DNA of 64,000 nt from Bog-756 sp963813525 (GCA_963813525.1 CAWEZI010000005.1:1178001-1242000); one strand, 5' to 3'; positions 41,898-51,874 are shown, numbered from the stretch's first letter. The notes: generated by a model not told the origin, from the letters alone. Numbers and translations are program-made.

Positions 41898-41968
41898 GCG
41901 ACGGCACAGGTCGCTGATGATGCCGGGGTCGGCTCGGGCATCGGTGCCGCGTCCCGGCGGGTAAGGCG

Positions 41969-41995
41969 AGGACGAGAGCGAGACGTAGTCGTCCT
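41969..41995. terminator. Stem-loop between convergent genes
   Basis: AGGACGA and TCGTCCT make a perfect seven-pair stem with a 13-base loop between the stops at 41,897 and 42,014. It could act in both directions. Confidence 0.5.
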
Positions 41996-42013
41996 AAGAA
42001 CCTCGCTCCGGAT

Positions 42014-44176
42014 TTAAGACCCGCCCGACTGGCGCTCGTAATGCACGATGGCCGAATCTGGCGCTTCCACAAGCGACAGCTTCAGGCCCTCGTGCATGAG
42101 ACTCTTTCCGGACAACAGTTCCTTCCTGTCCGAGTCGAAGTTGTCCATCTGGTACTGCCTGCCCGCATCCAAGCCGTGCAGGATTAATCGCATCGACGTC
42201 GCCCGTGCGTGGGGCCGTCGAAAGGCCAGGACCACCCCGCTGCCCGCCGCCGGGCGGTCGAATTGGAATGCCATCCATACGTCATCCTCCAGGCTGAACT
42301 CGGTCAGAGGATAGAAATCGCTGTACAACAGGTCATCTTTTATACGCAGGAATTCCTCGTTCATGGTGCGGAGCAGGGCCCAGTCCTTCTCGCTGGCGGT
42401 TCCGGCGTCGACGCTCGACTCGTAGCTCGGCGCAAGGGAACTACGCACCACGTACTGGCCCGGGCCCCAGGCACCGTCATTGGTGGTTTGTGGTCCCACC
42501 CCTGTCCCGTAGTACGGAAGCCAGAGGGAAATACCGTAGGTCTGACACTGATTACCGGTCGGCTCAAATTGGTAATCGCTCCGTAACAGAGGCACCGAAC
42601 GGCGCATCGTCTCGAGATCGTTGCGTCGGCCACCCGAAGCGCAGCTGTCTATCCAGAGATGAGGATGGCGCTTGCGCAACTCGTCCCAGAAGGCGAGATG
42701 GCCACTCACGTGCTTCACCTGCGTCATTCCCGTGCGCCCCGGTACATCCTTGGCGTTCCAGTAGTCGAGCGGGTCCATGTTGAAGTCCTGGCGGAACACG
42801 TCCAACTGGTGACCGCGAGCGACCTGGTTGGTGATGATGCTGTCGAAGTGCTCCACTGACCAGGCCCAGGCGTCGGGGTTCCCGAAGTCGAGGAGGTAAC
42901 TGAAGTCTTCGATGGGGTCCGGGGGGGCGATGAGCCAGTCCTGGTGCTCGTTGAACAGCTGGGTGCCGATCCCCACCCGCTCCGGCTCGCTCCATAACAG
43001 GGACTTCATGTCATGATCCAGGGCCCGCTGGAATGTCGGCCTCATGCCTTCGGGGAAGCGCTTCGGGTCCGGGAACCAGTTGCCCACGCCGTTGCCCCAA
43101 TCCTGGGACCAACCGTCGGGTAGCCCGCTCGGAATGGCATACCAGCCGGCGTCCACCCACCAATGCGTGTAGAAACCACCGTGGTCCTTGGTGGTCCCCC
43201 GCTTTGCATAGGAATCGATGGCTGAGAGCTCTTCGGACTGGTCAGGAAACAGGCTCAGGCTGCCGCTGGTGGGAAGGATGGGAGCAGGAAGGCTCCCTCC
43301 AAAGCGCGGCAGGTTGTAGTCGACCATCCATCGCCGCCACTTGTTCTGGGCCAACAGCCAACTGTCGGCCCTCCACGGCATGAGGACAATGAGGGGGGTC
43401 CGCACCTTCTCGCCCGCCTCGAGGTAGGTGTCCAAAAGCATGGCGTCGTCGATGTCCTGATAAGCGATCAGCTGTGGGTCGGCCGAGGTCATCCCGGTCT
43501 TGAGGCGCAGGCCTTCGTGCTGGTCGACCAGCAGCTGGGTGGTCCATTGCCCTGGCCATCCGACAGCGGCCATCACCCCCCGGTCGCCCCACGAAATATT
43601 GAAGTAGGGCCACGTGCCGTTCGACGGCCGACCCCCCTGCGGGAAGAGAAGCTGCACGTCGCCCGGCGCCAGTGGCGAAGTCAGCGGCGCGTAGTCATCG
43701 GCCTGCTGGGCGCTGCCGTTGAAATGGTGGAGGGTATAGGGCGTGGTGGGTGACCCGTTGATGACGGCGTCGGCGGCCAGTACGGCGCTCAACCGCTGCG
43801 AGGTACTCGATGTGGGGTTGGCGAACGACACTGTCCATTCGATGGCCCCGAAGGTCTCGTAGACGACCACCGTCGCCTGCACCTGTAGCTCTCCGGACGG
43901 CGCCTTCCACGTGATCGATTCTTCGGAGCGCCCCGTCACGGAGCTCACTTTGCCCCTCGTTACCCGCCACTGGGGCAGGAGGATGGCCGACGAAACGCCG
44001 CCGTAGTCGAACGAGAAGGGTGGGTCGGCAATGAACTCCGATACTGCCGCGTCGGCAGTGTCGCTGCCCAGCGGCACCGGCGCCACGGTGGTGGTCAGAA
44101 AGCGGTTCCGGGTCGCCGGCAATGCCGCCGACCCGGTGCCTGCCCCCAGCAACTTGAGGAAGAGTCTCCTGTCCAC
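42014..44176 (-). CDS. Glycoside hydrolase family 36-like alpha-galactosidase
   Basis: 720 residues. The N-terminus has a twin-arginine-like DRRLFLK motif, so it is probably exported folded by Tat. After a beta-sandwich domain, the barrel carries THWWVDAGWYAIP, the nucleophile in VFRQDFNMDPLDYW and the acid/base in WIDSCASGGRRND, all in GH36 positions. It should remove alpha-linked galactose or a related sugar. It lies 94 bases behind the GH1-like gene on the same strand, probably as an operon. Confidence 0.85.
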   Translation of the reverse strand: MDRRLFLKLLGAGTGSAALPATRNRFLTTTVAPVPLGSDTADAAVSEFIADPPFSFDYGGVSSAILLPQWRVTRGKVSSVTGRSEESITWKAPSGELQVQATVVVYETFGAIEWTVSFANPTSSTSQRLSAVLAADAVINGSPTTPYTLHHFNGSAQQADDYAPLTSPLAPGDVQLLFPQGGRPSNGTWPYFNISWGDRGVMAAVGWPGQWTTQLLVDQHEGLRLKTGMTSADPQLIAYQDIDDAMLLDTYLEAGEKVRTPLIVLMPWRADSWLLAQNKWRRWMVDYNLPRFGGSLPAPILPTSGSLSLFPDQSEELSAIDSYAKRGTTKDHGGFYTHWWVDAGWYAIPSGLPDGWSQDWGNGVGNWFPDPKRFPEGMRPTFQRALDHDMKSLLWSEPERVGIGTQLFNEHQDWLIAPPDPIEDFSYLLDFGNPDAWAWSVEHFDSIITNQVARGHQLDVFRQDFNMDPLDYWNAKDVPGRTGMTQVKHVSGHLAFWDELRKRHPHLWIDSCASGGRRNDLETMRRSVPLLRSDYQFEPTGNQCQTYGISLWLPYYGTGVGPQTTNDGAWGPGQYVVRSSLAPSYESSVDAGTASEKDWALLRTMNEEFLRIKDDLLYSDFYPLTEFSLEDDVWMAFQFDRPAAGSGVVLAFRRPHARATSMRLILHGLDAGRQYQMDNFDSDRKELLSGKSLMHEGLKLSLVEAPDSAIVHYERQSGGS

Positions 44177-44270
44177 CGCAACGCTCCCTTAGGCCGACCG
44201 ATTGCCCGACCCGGTACCACCGGAGCGCTTGGTCGCGGCAACGCCCCGGCTCGAGCGAACACCTTGCAGA

Positions 44271-45494
44271 CTAGTGCCCTGACCTCCCTGGCACCTGGTA
44301 CGGAGGTGGCAACGCTTGTGAGGCCAGTTGCGCAAAAACGGCGGCCACCGGTCTGGCCCGGCGGTGAACGTCGAACAGCCCGACCTCGGTCACGGCCCCT
44401 TTGGGGTTCACCAGTTCGGACTGCCAGTCGAATTGGTCTCCGCGGCTATACCAGCACAGTCCGCGTACCGGCAGGCCGTCCTCGACCATCCCGCCAAGTC
44501 CATCGGTGAGCGAGAGCAACCACGGGACCTGGTCGTCGATGCCGAGCGACAAATTCGAGGTTTCCGCCACCCAGAAGGGCACGTCATACCGGTGGTGCCA
44601 CCGTCGAAACTCGGCAACGGCCAACGCCATTCGCTCGTCGATCGACCACTGTGGGGCAACCCCTCCCACGGGAAAGACCGAGGTGGGGTAGAAGTCGAGG
44701 CCGGCGACCACCCGGTCGGTCACCGCCAGCGACCGGATCCGCTCCAGCACTGCAGTGTCCACGGGGTCGAGATAACCCGCTGATGCCGGGAGTGGGTCTC
44801 GTCCGAAGTGCAGGTCCCATACCAGCCACATCCATGCCCGCAACGCCTGCACGTCTTCTTCGGCCTGCGGGTCCACGGCCACCGGCACCGGGAAACCCTC
44901 GGAGCCGATCCACCAGCCGCGGCGATCGCCACGGATACGCGCCACGGCCTCCAGATTGGCCAACACGATATTGGTCAAGATGCGGGCATGGTCGGGCCCT
45001 GAGGCCAGCCGGTCGTTCCACAATCCCAGGCAACCCGAATTCTCTGCCGTGACGCCGGGCTCATTGATGGGTGTGAACCATCGCGGCTCCGCGTACCGGT
45101 CGAGGAATGCCTCGACGTACCGAGTGAACGAGTCCACCCATCGCCGATCGGCGAAGCCGTCGAACCGATCGGGGAGACCAAAGTGCAACAAGTCGACGAT
45201 CGGCTCGACACCGTGGTCAGCACAGCCGGCTAAGGCTCGGTCCCAGAGCGTCCAGTCATAACGGCCGGGCTCGGGCTCGCTCAGGCGCCATGGCACCCCG
45301 TACCGGACGATCCTGACGCCGAGGGCAGCAATGGAGCGGAGGTCGTCCTCGACGTGGGAGTAATGGCCACTTTGGGCGAATTGGTCCTGGCGATAGGGAA
45401 CCCCGTCGCGAAGCACCACGGGATCGGACCCTTCTTCGCCCACCGCCCAGGCAAAGTCAGGGAATTCGTCACGCCCTCCAGTCCTGTCCGACAT
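44271..45494 (-). CDS. Family 1-like glycosyl hydrolase
   Basis: 407 residues without a signal peptide. The clan A barrel shows the acid/base in FTPINEPGVTAE and a probable nucleophile glutamate in FWVAETSNL, with IVDLLHFGLPDRF before them, as in GH1 enzymes and plant-type beta-glycosidases. It is shorter than a typical GH1 beta-glucosidase (about 450 residues). It probably cleaves oligosaccharides in the cytoplasm, working with the GH36 gene downstream. Confidence 0.75.
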   Translation of the reverse strand: MSDRTGGRDEFPDFAWAVGEEGSDPVVLRDGVPYRQDQFAQSGHYSHVEDDLRSIAALGVRIVRYGVPWRLSEPEPGRYDWTLWDRALAGCADHGVEPIVDLLHFGLPDRFDGFADRRWVDSFTRYVEAFLDRYAEPRWFTPINEPGVTAENSGCLGLWNDRLASGPDHARILTNIVLANLEAVARIRGDRRGWWIGSEGFPVPVAVDPQAEEDVQALRAWMWLVWDLHFGRDPLPASAGYLDPVDTAVLERIRSLAVTDRVVAGLDFYPTSVFPVGGVAPQWSIDERMALAVAEFRRWHHRYDVPFWVAETSNLSLGIDDQVPWLLSLTDGLGGMVEDGLPVRGLCWYSRGDQFDWQSELVNPKGAVTEVGLFDVHRRARPVAAVFAQLASQALPPPYQVPGRSGH

Positions 45495-45572
45495 CAGACG
45501 TGCGAATCTAGCTGAGCGTGCCTATTCACCGGCTGCGCTTTTGTCGCTCCGGTGCCGGCCGAGGACTCTGAT

Positions 45573-46346
45573 CTAGGAGGCGAGTCGATCTCCCCCGGGC
45601 CCGATCTTGCGACCGACGACGGCCACCAGGCCCGCAGGCAGCAACTCGTCTCCGAACGAACCCGAGACGGTCGCCTCCACCCCGTGACGGGCGAGCAGGT
45701 CGGGAACCTTGGACGTCTCGATCAGGACATTGTCGTGTCGCTCGTCGTCTCGCCGCCACATGTCGCCATCCTGGCGAACGAAGGTGGTCATGAGGCGCAC
45801 GTAGCGGCTCGGCTCGGGTAACGAGAACTCCGTCATCAGCACCCAATCCTCCGTTCGCCAGATACTCGGCGGCTGGTGCTTCCGTACCGATCCCCATGCG
45901 AGGTCGCACAGGTCGATGGCCATGACGCCGCCGGGTCGCAGGGCTGTAGCCATCGCGATGAGTGCCGCTTCGACCTGCGACTCCTCTTCCAGGTAGTTGA
46001 GTGCGTGGCCTACCCCGACGATTGCGTCGGCCGGAGGAATGGAGTCGCCCGGCAGCCTCAACCGCCGGATCTCGAGGGCAGCGGGCACGTACGTTCGGGC
46101 CAGGTTGAGCATCGCATCTGAAGCGTCGGTGGCAAGAACCCGGAGACCGGCGTCGGCCAGATAGGAGGTCAGCAGCCCGCTCCCGCAGCCAATCTCGACG
46201 ACCAGTCCGTCGTGCTCTCGCACAGGCTCGAGGAGCCGGAGGATGCCCGGCGCACACGCATCGGCGTGGAACCCGAAGCCCAGATGGTGCACGAGAGCCA
46301 GGTCGTCTCGGTAGTAGGGCACATCGGGCTGTGAGCGCGGTTTCAT
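45573..46346 (-). CDS. Class I SAM-dependent methyltransferase
   Basis: 257 residues from ATG 46,346 (MKPRSQPDV). Motif I VVEIGCGSG, motif II LATDASDAM and the GVGHALNYLEE segment mark a methyltransferase of the type 11/25 group. Target unknown. Same strand and spacing as the glycosidase genes, so co-transcription is likely. Confidence 0.82.
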   Translation of the reverse strand: MKPRSQPDVPYYRDDLALVHHLGFGFHADACAPGILRLLEPVREHDGLVVEIGCGSGLLTSYLADAGLRVLATDASDAMLNLARTYVPAALEIRRLRLPGDSIPPADAIVGVGHALNYLEEESQVEAALIAMATALRPGGVMAIDLCDLAWGSVRKHQPPSIWRTEDWVLMTEFSLPEPSRYVRLMTTFVRQDGDMWRRDDERHDNVLIETSKVPDLLARHGVEATVSGSFGDELLPAGLVAVVGRKIGPGGDRLAS

Positions 46347-46476
46347 GGCCCCAGTTTGGCTGTCCGACCTTCGGCCCGCATGTGGCCCCACGGGCAAGGT
46401 CAACCGAGCGATAGGCGGCTCGGACGCCGCCGGGCCGTCCTGCAGTAAGTGCGGTCTCTCGATTCGCTGCCGCCGC

Positions 46477-47214
46477 TCAGACCGCTCGAACTTCGGCCAG
46501 CCGCTCGACGGCGTACTCGTCGTCCCAGCAGACGGCCGCTTCCCATGCGGCCGACGCTTGGGCGGCGATGTCGTGGGCGCCGTCGTCGAGGCCGGCGGCG
46601 TTGTGGGGCAACACCAGGTCGAGGTCTGGGACGTCGACGTGCGACTCGTCCCAGTCGATCAGGGCGACCCGGTCCGCGGTCATGCGGACATTGCGCGGGT
46701 TGGGATCGCCGTGGACGACGCATGTCTGGCGCCCGGTGAGCCGCGCCCACGCTGCCCGGCATCGAGCAACACCCTCAGGCGGCATCGCCAGGAGGTCGAT
46801 CTTGGTCCCGGTGTCGGCATGCACGAGGTCGGTCGACGATCGCCAGCCCGGGCGCTGCGGCCATCCCCGCGTCAACCGGTGCAGCTGGCGGAGGGTGTCG
46901 GCCACGCGACGCCAGTCGGTCTCCGTCTCCGGCGGTCCGCCCTCCACATGGGTCATCACCACCAGTCCGTCGGCGAACAGCCGGCCGTCCGTCGTCGCCA
47001 TAGGCACCGGCACGGCCAGACCTTCACGGTCGAGGTGTTGGAGGAGATCGGTCTCCCAGGCCAGATCAGCGTCGCCCCTGGCACCGAGACGACCGACCGC
47101 CAGTTGCCCCTTCACCCGCACCCTCCACACGTCATTGTGGCCTCCAGCAAGCGGTTCGATGCGAGCGACGTCGTCACCCCACTGCTCGAGTGCCTCCCAT
47201 CCCACTGGCCACAT
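46477..47214 (-). CDS. APH-family phosphotransferase
   Basis: 245 residues from ATG 47,214. The nucleotide-loop region is LAGGHNDVWRVRVKG. The catalytic loop is VVHGDPNPRNVR (HGDxxxxN) and the metal motif is ALIDWDESHVD. It phosphorylates an unknown small molecule. It starts nine bases after the stop of the methyltransferase gene at 47,223, with GTGGCGAAG between, so the two form an operon. Confidence 0.82.
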   Translation of the reverse strand: MWPVGWEALEQWGDDVARIEPLAGGHNDVWRVRVKGQLAVGRLGARGDADLAWETDLLQHLDREGLAVPVPMATTDGRLFADGLVVMTHVEGGPPETETDWRRVADTLRQLHRLTRGWPQRPGWRSSTDLVHADTGTKIDLLAMPPEGVARCRAAWARLTGRQTCVVHGDPNPRNVRMTADRVALIDWDESHVDVPDLDLVLPHNAAGLDDGAHDIAAQASAAWEAAVCWDDEYAVERLAEVRAV

Positions 47215-47222
47215 CTTCGCCA

Positions 47223-48026
47223 CTAACTGAGTTGATCGACCGTGGTCGACCTGCGTCGGCACGAGACGCACACGACCGCGGCCAGTGGGGTCCAAAAGGA
47301 TTCATCAGCCAGCAGGGCCATCGCCTCATCGAAGGTGGCCTTGGTCACCGATGAAAGTCCGTTCGATCCACCCCGTGTTGGATCGGTGAGGCGGTGCTCG
47401 ACGGATCGGAGCGTGTAGGTCCAGAATGCAGCCTCCGGTGACCCCCCTTGCACCATCGAAGTATCGATGGTGACTGCAATGTCATCCACTGGCAGCCGGG
47501 CGAGGGTCGTGGGCATAGTTCGTGCCCAGGTCCATGTGCCCACCAGTGCACCGGTCACCTCGCGCACCGCTGGCGAAGTCATGCCGGCCAGCGGAAAATA
47601 GTCCGCTTCCTCGAACAGCAGAACGCCGCCTGGTCGGAGAGTGGCCACGAGCCGTGCCATCATCTGGTCAGCCTCATCGATGTGCATCAGCACATTGCGG
47701 GTGTGGATCAGGTCCAGAGAGTCCGCTGGCAGGTCGAGATCCTCGATGGAGGTTTCCACTACCGTCACGTTCGATCGGTCCTTGAGGTGCTTCAGCAGTG
47801 TCACATCTCGGTCGACGGCCATGACCGAGCCCTCATCGCCAACCTGATCGGCCAGCCACAGTGCCATTGAGCCTCCGCCGGCCCCTAACTCGGCGCACCG
47901 CCAGCCGGGCTGAATGTCGAGCTGGCCGAGGAGTCGGATGGACCGAGGATCGGCAATCGCCTCGAGGAGCCGCAGGCGGTTGCCTTCGTCGGCAAGGGAG
48001 TTGTCGAACCAGTAGCCGTCCTCCAC
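47223..48026 (-). CDS. Class I SAM-dependent methyltransferase
   Basis: 267 residues from a GTG (VEDGYWFDN). Motif I CAELGAGGG and VMAVDRDVT fit the UbiE/type 11 group, with the IHTRNVLMHIDE segment at motif IV. Longer upstream reading exists, but it reads through the opposite-strand promoter region of the gene at 48,166, so the shorter start is used. First gene of the minus-strand run ending at 42,014. Confidence 0.8.
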   Translation of the reverse strand: MEDGYWFDNSLADEGNRLRLLEAIADPRSIRLLGQLDIQPGWRCAELGAGGGSMALWLADQVGDEGSVMAVDRDVTLLKHLKDRSNVTVVETSIEDLDLPADSLDLIHTRNVLMHIDEADQMMARLVATLRPGGVLLFEEADYFPLAGMTSPAVREVTGALVGTWTWARTMPTTLARLPVDDIAVTIDTSMVQGGSPEAAFWTYTLRSVEHRLTDPTRGGSNGLSSVTKATFDEAMALLADESFWTPLAAVVCVSCRRRSTTVDQLS

Positions 48027-48165
48027 CAGGTCAGTATCGCAGTCTCCTCGATCGGCTCCCCCGCAACGACGAGACAGGCAAAGGCCCGCATGCTTTCGGG
48101 TCACACCTTGCGGGGGCTGAGGGTTCCCGGGTGCCGGTGGTAGGGCGACGTGCCAGAATCGCCGG

Positions 48166-50301
48166 ATGAGACGGTGGGCGGGGGCAGTGGCCGTGGTAGC
48201 CCTGCTGACTGCCGGGGGAATGCTCTCCGGGTTTGCCACCTGTCCGTCGACAGCCGGCGCAGCCGCCACACCACCCACGACAGCCAGCGGACCTGCCGGC
48301 ACGTACGACTGCAGGCTCACCGTCACCGTTGCCGCCGACGCATTCACCGGTGCCGACGGCACGGCGTCGGAGATCGGTTGGGAGGGCAACCAGCAAGGCG
48401 TGGTGACCTGCCTGGGCGGCACCTTCGTGGTGCAGGACGGCCTCTACCAGGACTTCGGGTTCGGAATCTACAACGGCGCCCCCACCACCTGGTCGGATGC
48501 CGACGGGTACCTCCCCGCCCAGACCACCACCTTCAGTCACTCGGGGGCCAAGGTGGCCATCACCGAGTTCGCTGACCGGGTGGTGCTCGCCGGCGACGCC
48601 TACGTCGCCGTGTACAGCCGGGTCGCCGTCTCCAACCCGACCACCCATGTCGTAGTGGCCGATCCCGAGGCCTCGGCCGGCCTGGTGCCGCTCGACACGG
48701 CGCCCGATTCGGTGGCACCCCACACGACGGTCGATCACGACTACGTGGTGGCCGCCGACCGTTTCGGGGGCTCCTATCCGTGGCCCAGCGCGGCGGCGTT
48801 GGCCGGGGCGGGAAGCTTCGTGCAGCACTTCGCCCACATGCGGAGTTTCTGGAACGGCCAACTGGCCGCCATCGCCGCCATCAGCGTCCCCGATCGCTCG
48901 CTCGAGGACGCCTATCGCAGCGGGTTCATCTATACCCAGATCGCCCGGAGCGGCAACGACCTTGACACCGGTGTTAGCGGTTACGAAGCCGAGTACAACC
49001 ACGACGTCATCGGTATCCTGTCCAACCTCTTCAACCAGGGTTACTTCACCGACGCCCACGCGCTGCTCCTCGCCGCCCGCAACGCCATGGAAGCACCTGG
49101 CCAGGGCTTCTACGACGACGGTGTGTGGACCTACGCCGTGCCCTGGGCCATCTACCTGATGAAGACCGGTGACCTGGCCTTCGTCAAGGAGAACTTCGAC
49201 TCGGAGGGCCCCTTGGGTGCCGCACAGCCGAGCATCGAGGACACCGCACAGGCCATCGCCGCCGGCAGGACCAGCCCCACCGGCATCATGGCCGCCACCG
49301 ACGACATCGACAGCCAGGGCTACTGGACGACCGATGACTACTCGGCCCTGTTGGGCCTGGCCGCCTACCGGTACCTGGCCCAGCGCATCGGGAACGTCAG
49401 CCAGGCCAGGTGGGCGACGGAGCAGTACGACAGCCTGCTAGCGGCCACCAACCAGACGCTGGCGTCGACCATCCGTCGCTATCACCTGGACTATCTGCCC
49501 TGCTCGATCATGCAGCCCAACACCGACAACCGCTGTCGGAACCCGGAGGACGCCAACTGGGCGTCACCGTTGGGCGACTGGGCCTGGTCCGGGTCCCTTC
49601 TGGGTGCGACCCTCAGCGGTCCCGGCCTGTCCATGATCGACGCCACCTACCATTACGGTTTCGCCCGCCTCAAGGGGAAGCTCCCGCCCAATACCTTCGG
49701 TGGGTTTCCTGACGACTACTACTCGTCCGGCTACAACGCCGGTTACGGGACCGCCGGCCTGGCCAGTAACCACCACCGCGCCCAGGGCATCATGAGCTAC
49801 GAGTTCATGATCGCCAACAGCCAGAGCGGCCCGTACTCGTGGTGGGAGAGCTCGTCCGCTCCCTCGACCCACACGCCGTGGATCGGCCGGCACCCGGCGG
49901 CGGGTCAGGGCGCCTCCCCTCACGCCTGGGGGATGGCCCAGGCCAACAGCGTCCTGTTGGACTCACTGGTGGCCCAGCGCGTGGGCGGGTCCCTGGTGGT
50001 GGGCCGAGGCGTCCCCGCCCAGTGGGTGCGCGGCGGACCACCCATTTCGGTGACCAACTTCCCGACCACCTCGGGTCGAAGGTTGAAGCTCAAGATCTCA
50101 TCGGGCTCGGGCTCGGGGTCGGTGACCCTGACGCTGGGCGGGGCCCGGCCGTCGGGGCCCGTCCTCTTCCAGCTCCCGTCGTTCGTCGACAACATCGGGT
50201 CGGCCTCGTCCGGCCGCGTCGACCAGAGGACCGGAACGGTGACGCTCTCGCCACGGACGAGAAGCGTCACGGTCCAGTTCCGCGTGGAGCCCTCGGCTTA
50301 G
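48166..50301 (+). CDS. Secreted six-hairpin (alpha/alpha-toroid) glycosidase-like protein
   Basis: 711 residues with a signal peptide (RRWAGAVAVVALLTAGGML). A beta-sandwich of about 200 residues precedes an alpha/alpha-toroid with YRSGFIYTQIARSG, GYEAEYNHDVIGILSNLF, DDGVWTYAVPWAIYLM and DWAWSGSLLGA. This is the arrangement of GH15/GH65/GH94-type and related families, but I cannot assign one. Acidic candidates for catalysis lie in these loops. The C-terminus is a small beta domain. It degrades an extracellular glycan and is transcribed divergently from the methyltransferase/glycosidase operon. Confidence 0.7.
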   Translation: MRRWAGAVAVVALLTAGGMLSGFATCPSTAGAAATPPTTASGPAGTYDCRLTVTVAADAFTGADGTASEIGWEGNQQGVVTCLGGTFVVQDGLYQDFGFGIYNGAPTTWSDADGYLPAQTTTFSHSGAKVAITEFADRVVLAGDAYVAVYSRVAVSNPTTHVVVADPEASAGLVPLDTAPDSVAPHTTVDHDYVVAADRFGGSYPWPSAAALAGAGSFVQHFAHMRSFWNGQLAAIAAISVPDRSLEDAYRSGFIYTQIARSGNDLDTGVSGYEAEYNHDVIGILSNLFNQGYFTDAHALLLAARNAMEAPGQGFYDDGVWTYAVPWAIYLMKTGDLAFVKENFDSEGPLGAAQPSIEDTAQAIAAGRTSPTGIMAATDDIDSQGYWTTDDYSALLGLAAYRYLAQRIGNVSQARWATEQYDSLLAATNQTLASTIRRYHLDYLPCSIMQPNTDNRCRNPEDANWASPLGDWAWSGSLLGATLSGPGLSMIDATYHYGFARLKGKLPPNTFGGFPDDYYSSGYNAGYGTAGLASNHHRAQGIMSYEFMIANSQSGPYSWWESSSAPSTHTPWIGRHPAAGQGASPHAWGMAQANSVLLDSLVAQRVGGSLVVGRGVPAQWVRGGPPISVTNFPTTSGRRLKLKISSGSGSGSVTLTLGGARPSGPVLFQLPSFVDNIGSASSGRVDQRTGTVTLSPRTRSVTVQFRVEPSA

Positions 50302-50364
50302 GAACCGGCGGCGGGCCGGGCGGCGGCGCCAGGCCAGCCGCGCACCGGGATCACGGCCTCTCCT

Positions 50365-50832
50365 CTACTGCGTCGTGCACAGCTGCTCGAGTTGCTCGAG
50401 AGTCTTGGCCATGCCCGCCAGCCATACAGTGCCGTTGTCGACGGCCTTACGGACGCTCTCGGTGGAATCGGCGCAGTCGTAGGTTTCTGTGACCAGAGTT
50501 GCATCCGGTCCATCAGGGGTGAGGTCGAACCTCCAGCGGGACCCGTTCCTGGCCAGTTCGGCATTTCCCGGTTCCCAGCCGATGCACCGGTTGGCTTCGT
50601 ACGCCACGACGCGGTTATGGGTCTCGTAGTCGCCCATTGCCGCGTGGTGCATCTTCATGGCAAACACGTCCCCTACACCGGCGATGACCCTATTGCTGGC
50701 CCCTGCTCGCAGCATTCCTGAGCCGTCGAACTCGGGGTGCCGGTCAGGGTCGGCCAGAAGCTCGAAGATGGCCGCGGCCGGAGCTTCGATCCGCCGTGAT
50801 ACCGATACGGGCTTGCAGTCGTCATTTCCCAT
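50365..50832 (-). CDS. SRPBCC-family protein (polyketide cyclase/START-like)
   Basis: 155 residues from ATG 50,832. SVSRRIEAPAAAIFELLADPDRHPEFDGSG is the usual opening of the SRPBCC fold, and GSRWRFDLTP with TLVTETYDCA forms the later strands around the ligand cavity. It binds a hydrophobic ligand, identity unknown. Separated by 109 bases from the YbjQ-like operon upstream on the same strand. Confidence 0.82.
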   Translation of the reverse strand: MGNDDCKPVSVSRRIEAPAAAIFELLADPDRHPEFDGSGMLRAGASNRVIAGVGDVFAMKMHHAAMGDYETHNRVVAYEANRCIGWEPGNAELARNGSRWRFDLTPDGPDATLVTETYDCADSTESVRKAVDNGTVWLAGMAKTLEQLEQLCTTQ

Positions 50833-50941
50833 GGTGGCCTTCCTGTCTCCATCCCCCATCGAGGTGCATTGGCCAACGTAGCCGCCACGGCCCGTGGCCC
50901 TCGGAGGTCGATGGTCAACGGCGCCCGTCGGCACCGCGTGA

Positions 50942-51874
50942 TCAGCCCCGCAGGGAAGTGACGTCGAAGTCGAGCACCGGGTCGTCGAGGGGGAGCACCA
51001 CCATCGGATCCATCTTCCGGTGTCGATCGGCCACCAGCCGCACCGCCGTCCCGTAGGCGGTGAAGGCCACGGCGTGGCGGGCGAAGGCCATCGGGCCTTC
51101 GCTGAACTTGACCTCCACCACGCCGGTGCCCCCCATCCCCAGTGCTGACTCCTGCATCCGTTCCATGGCCGCCTCGCGGGCCGAGTACATGGCTTCGGTG
51201 AAGTTGGTCAGCTCCACGTTCTGTGAGCTCTGCTTGAGCACGGTGCCGGCCGACCGGCGCGGTGCGTAGACGAAGCTGGCTCCCACCGCCAGGCCGAGCG
51301 GCAGCCAGCCGGCGGTGGTCAGAAGGGAGAAATCGCGACCGCTGAGGTCCGAGACGAACACCGAGGCCGGCGCCGCCTTTTTGGCCCCCACCGGCCGGAC
51401 GGCCGTCCCCACCAGGGCGACGTCCACGTGGTAGCGGCTGACAGTGGCTTCGACGTGCACCCCGACCACCCCGTGGCCGCCGGCCTTGGCGCACTCGCCG
51501 TGGATGCGCACCGTGGCCGCAGCGAAGGCCTGGGCGTAGGCCGCCGAGGGGTAGCCGATCTCGCCCTGCCCCCAGTTCCACACGCCCACCGGCACCGAAT
51601 AAACCGAGGCACCACAGACCAACTCGACCGGTTCCCACCCCACCGAGTGCAAGGTGATCTCCTCGTCGATGGACAGGTCCGAGGTCATCGAGGCCGGCCC
51701 CCCACGCGTCGCCTTGGCCGGGCCCCGACCTCCGGCCAGCACCGTCGCCGCGTCCAGCATCTCCCTTTGGATGTCGATGGACTTGGCCGCACTGGCCGCA
51801 CTGGCCGCACCGGCCGCACTGGCCGCACTGGCCGCACCGGACGCACCGGCGGCGCCTTCGGGGGCGACGGTCAC
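50942..51874 (-). CDS. YbjQ-like (PF01906-type) double-domain protein, gene 4 of operon
   Basis: 310 residues from a GTG that overlaps the previous stop (GTGA). A low-complexity Ala/Ser/Gly start of about 30 residues is encoded by a nine-base tandem repeat. Two YbjQ-type domains follow: residues about 65-165 (SVGWEPVELVCGASVY, GHGVVGVHVEAT) and 185-290 (SAREAAMERMQESA, GTGVVEVKFS). YbjQ domains form pentameric rings and are annotated as heavy-metal binding, though the function is unproven. Confidence 0.78.
   Translation of the reverse strand: MTVAPEGAAGASGAASAASAAGAASAASAAKSIDIQREMLDAATVLAGGRGPAKATRGGPASMTSDLSIDEEITLHSVGWEPVELVCGASVYSVPVGVWNWGQGEIGYPSAAYAQAFAAATVRIHGECAKAGGHGVVGVHVEATVSRYHVDVALVGTAVRPVGAKKAAPASVFVSDLSGRDFSLLTTAGWLPLGLAVGASFVYAPRRSAGTVLKQSSQNVELTNFTEAMYSAREAAMERMQESALGMGGTGVVEVKFSEGPMAFARHAVAFTAYGTAVRLVADRHRKMDPMVVLPLDDPVLDFDVTSLRG
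51784..51846 (-). repeat. Nine-base tandem repeat inside the coding sequence
   Basis: Seven units of (T/C)GGCCGCAC, one a variant, encoding an Ala/Ser/Gly linker. Length change by whole units would keep the frame. Confidence 0.8.
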
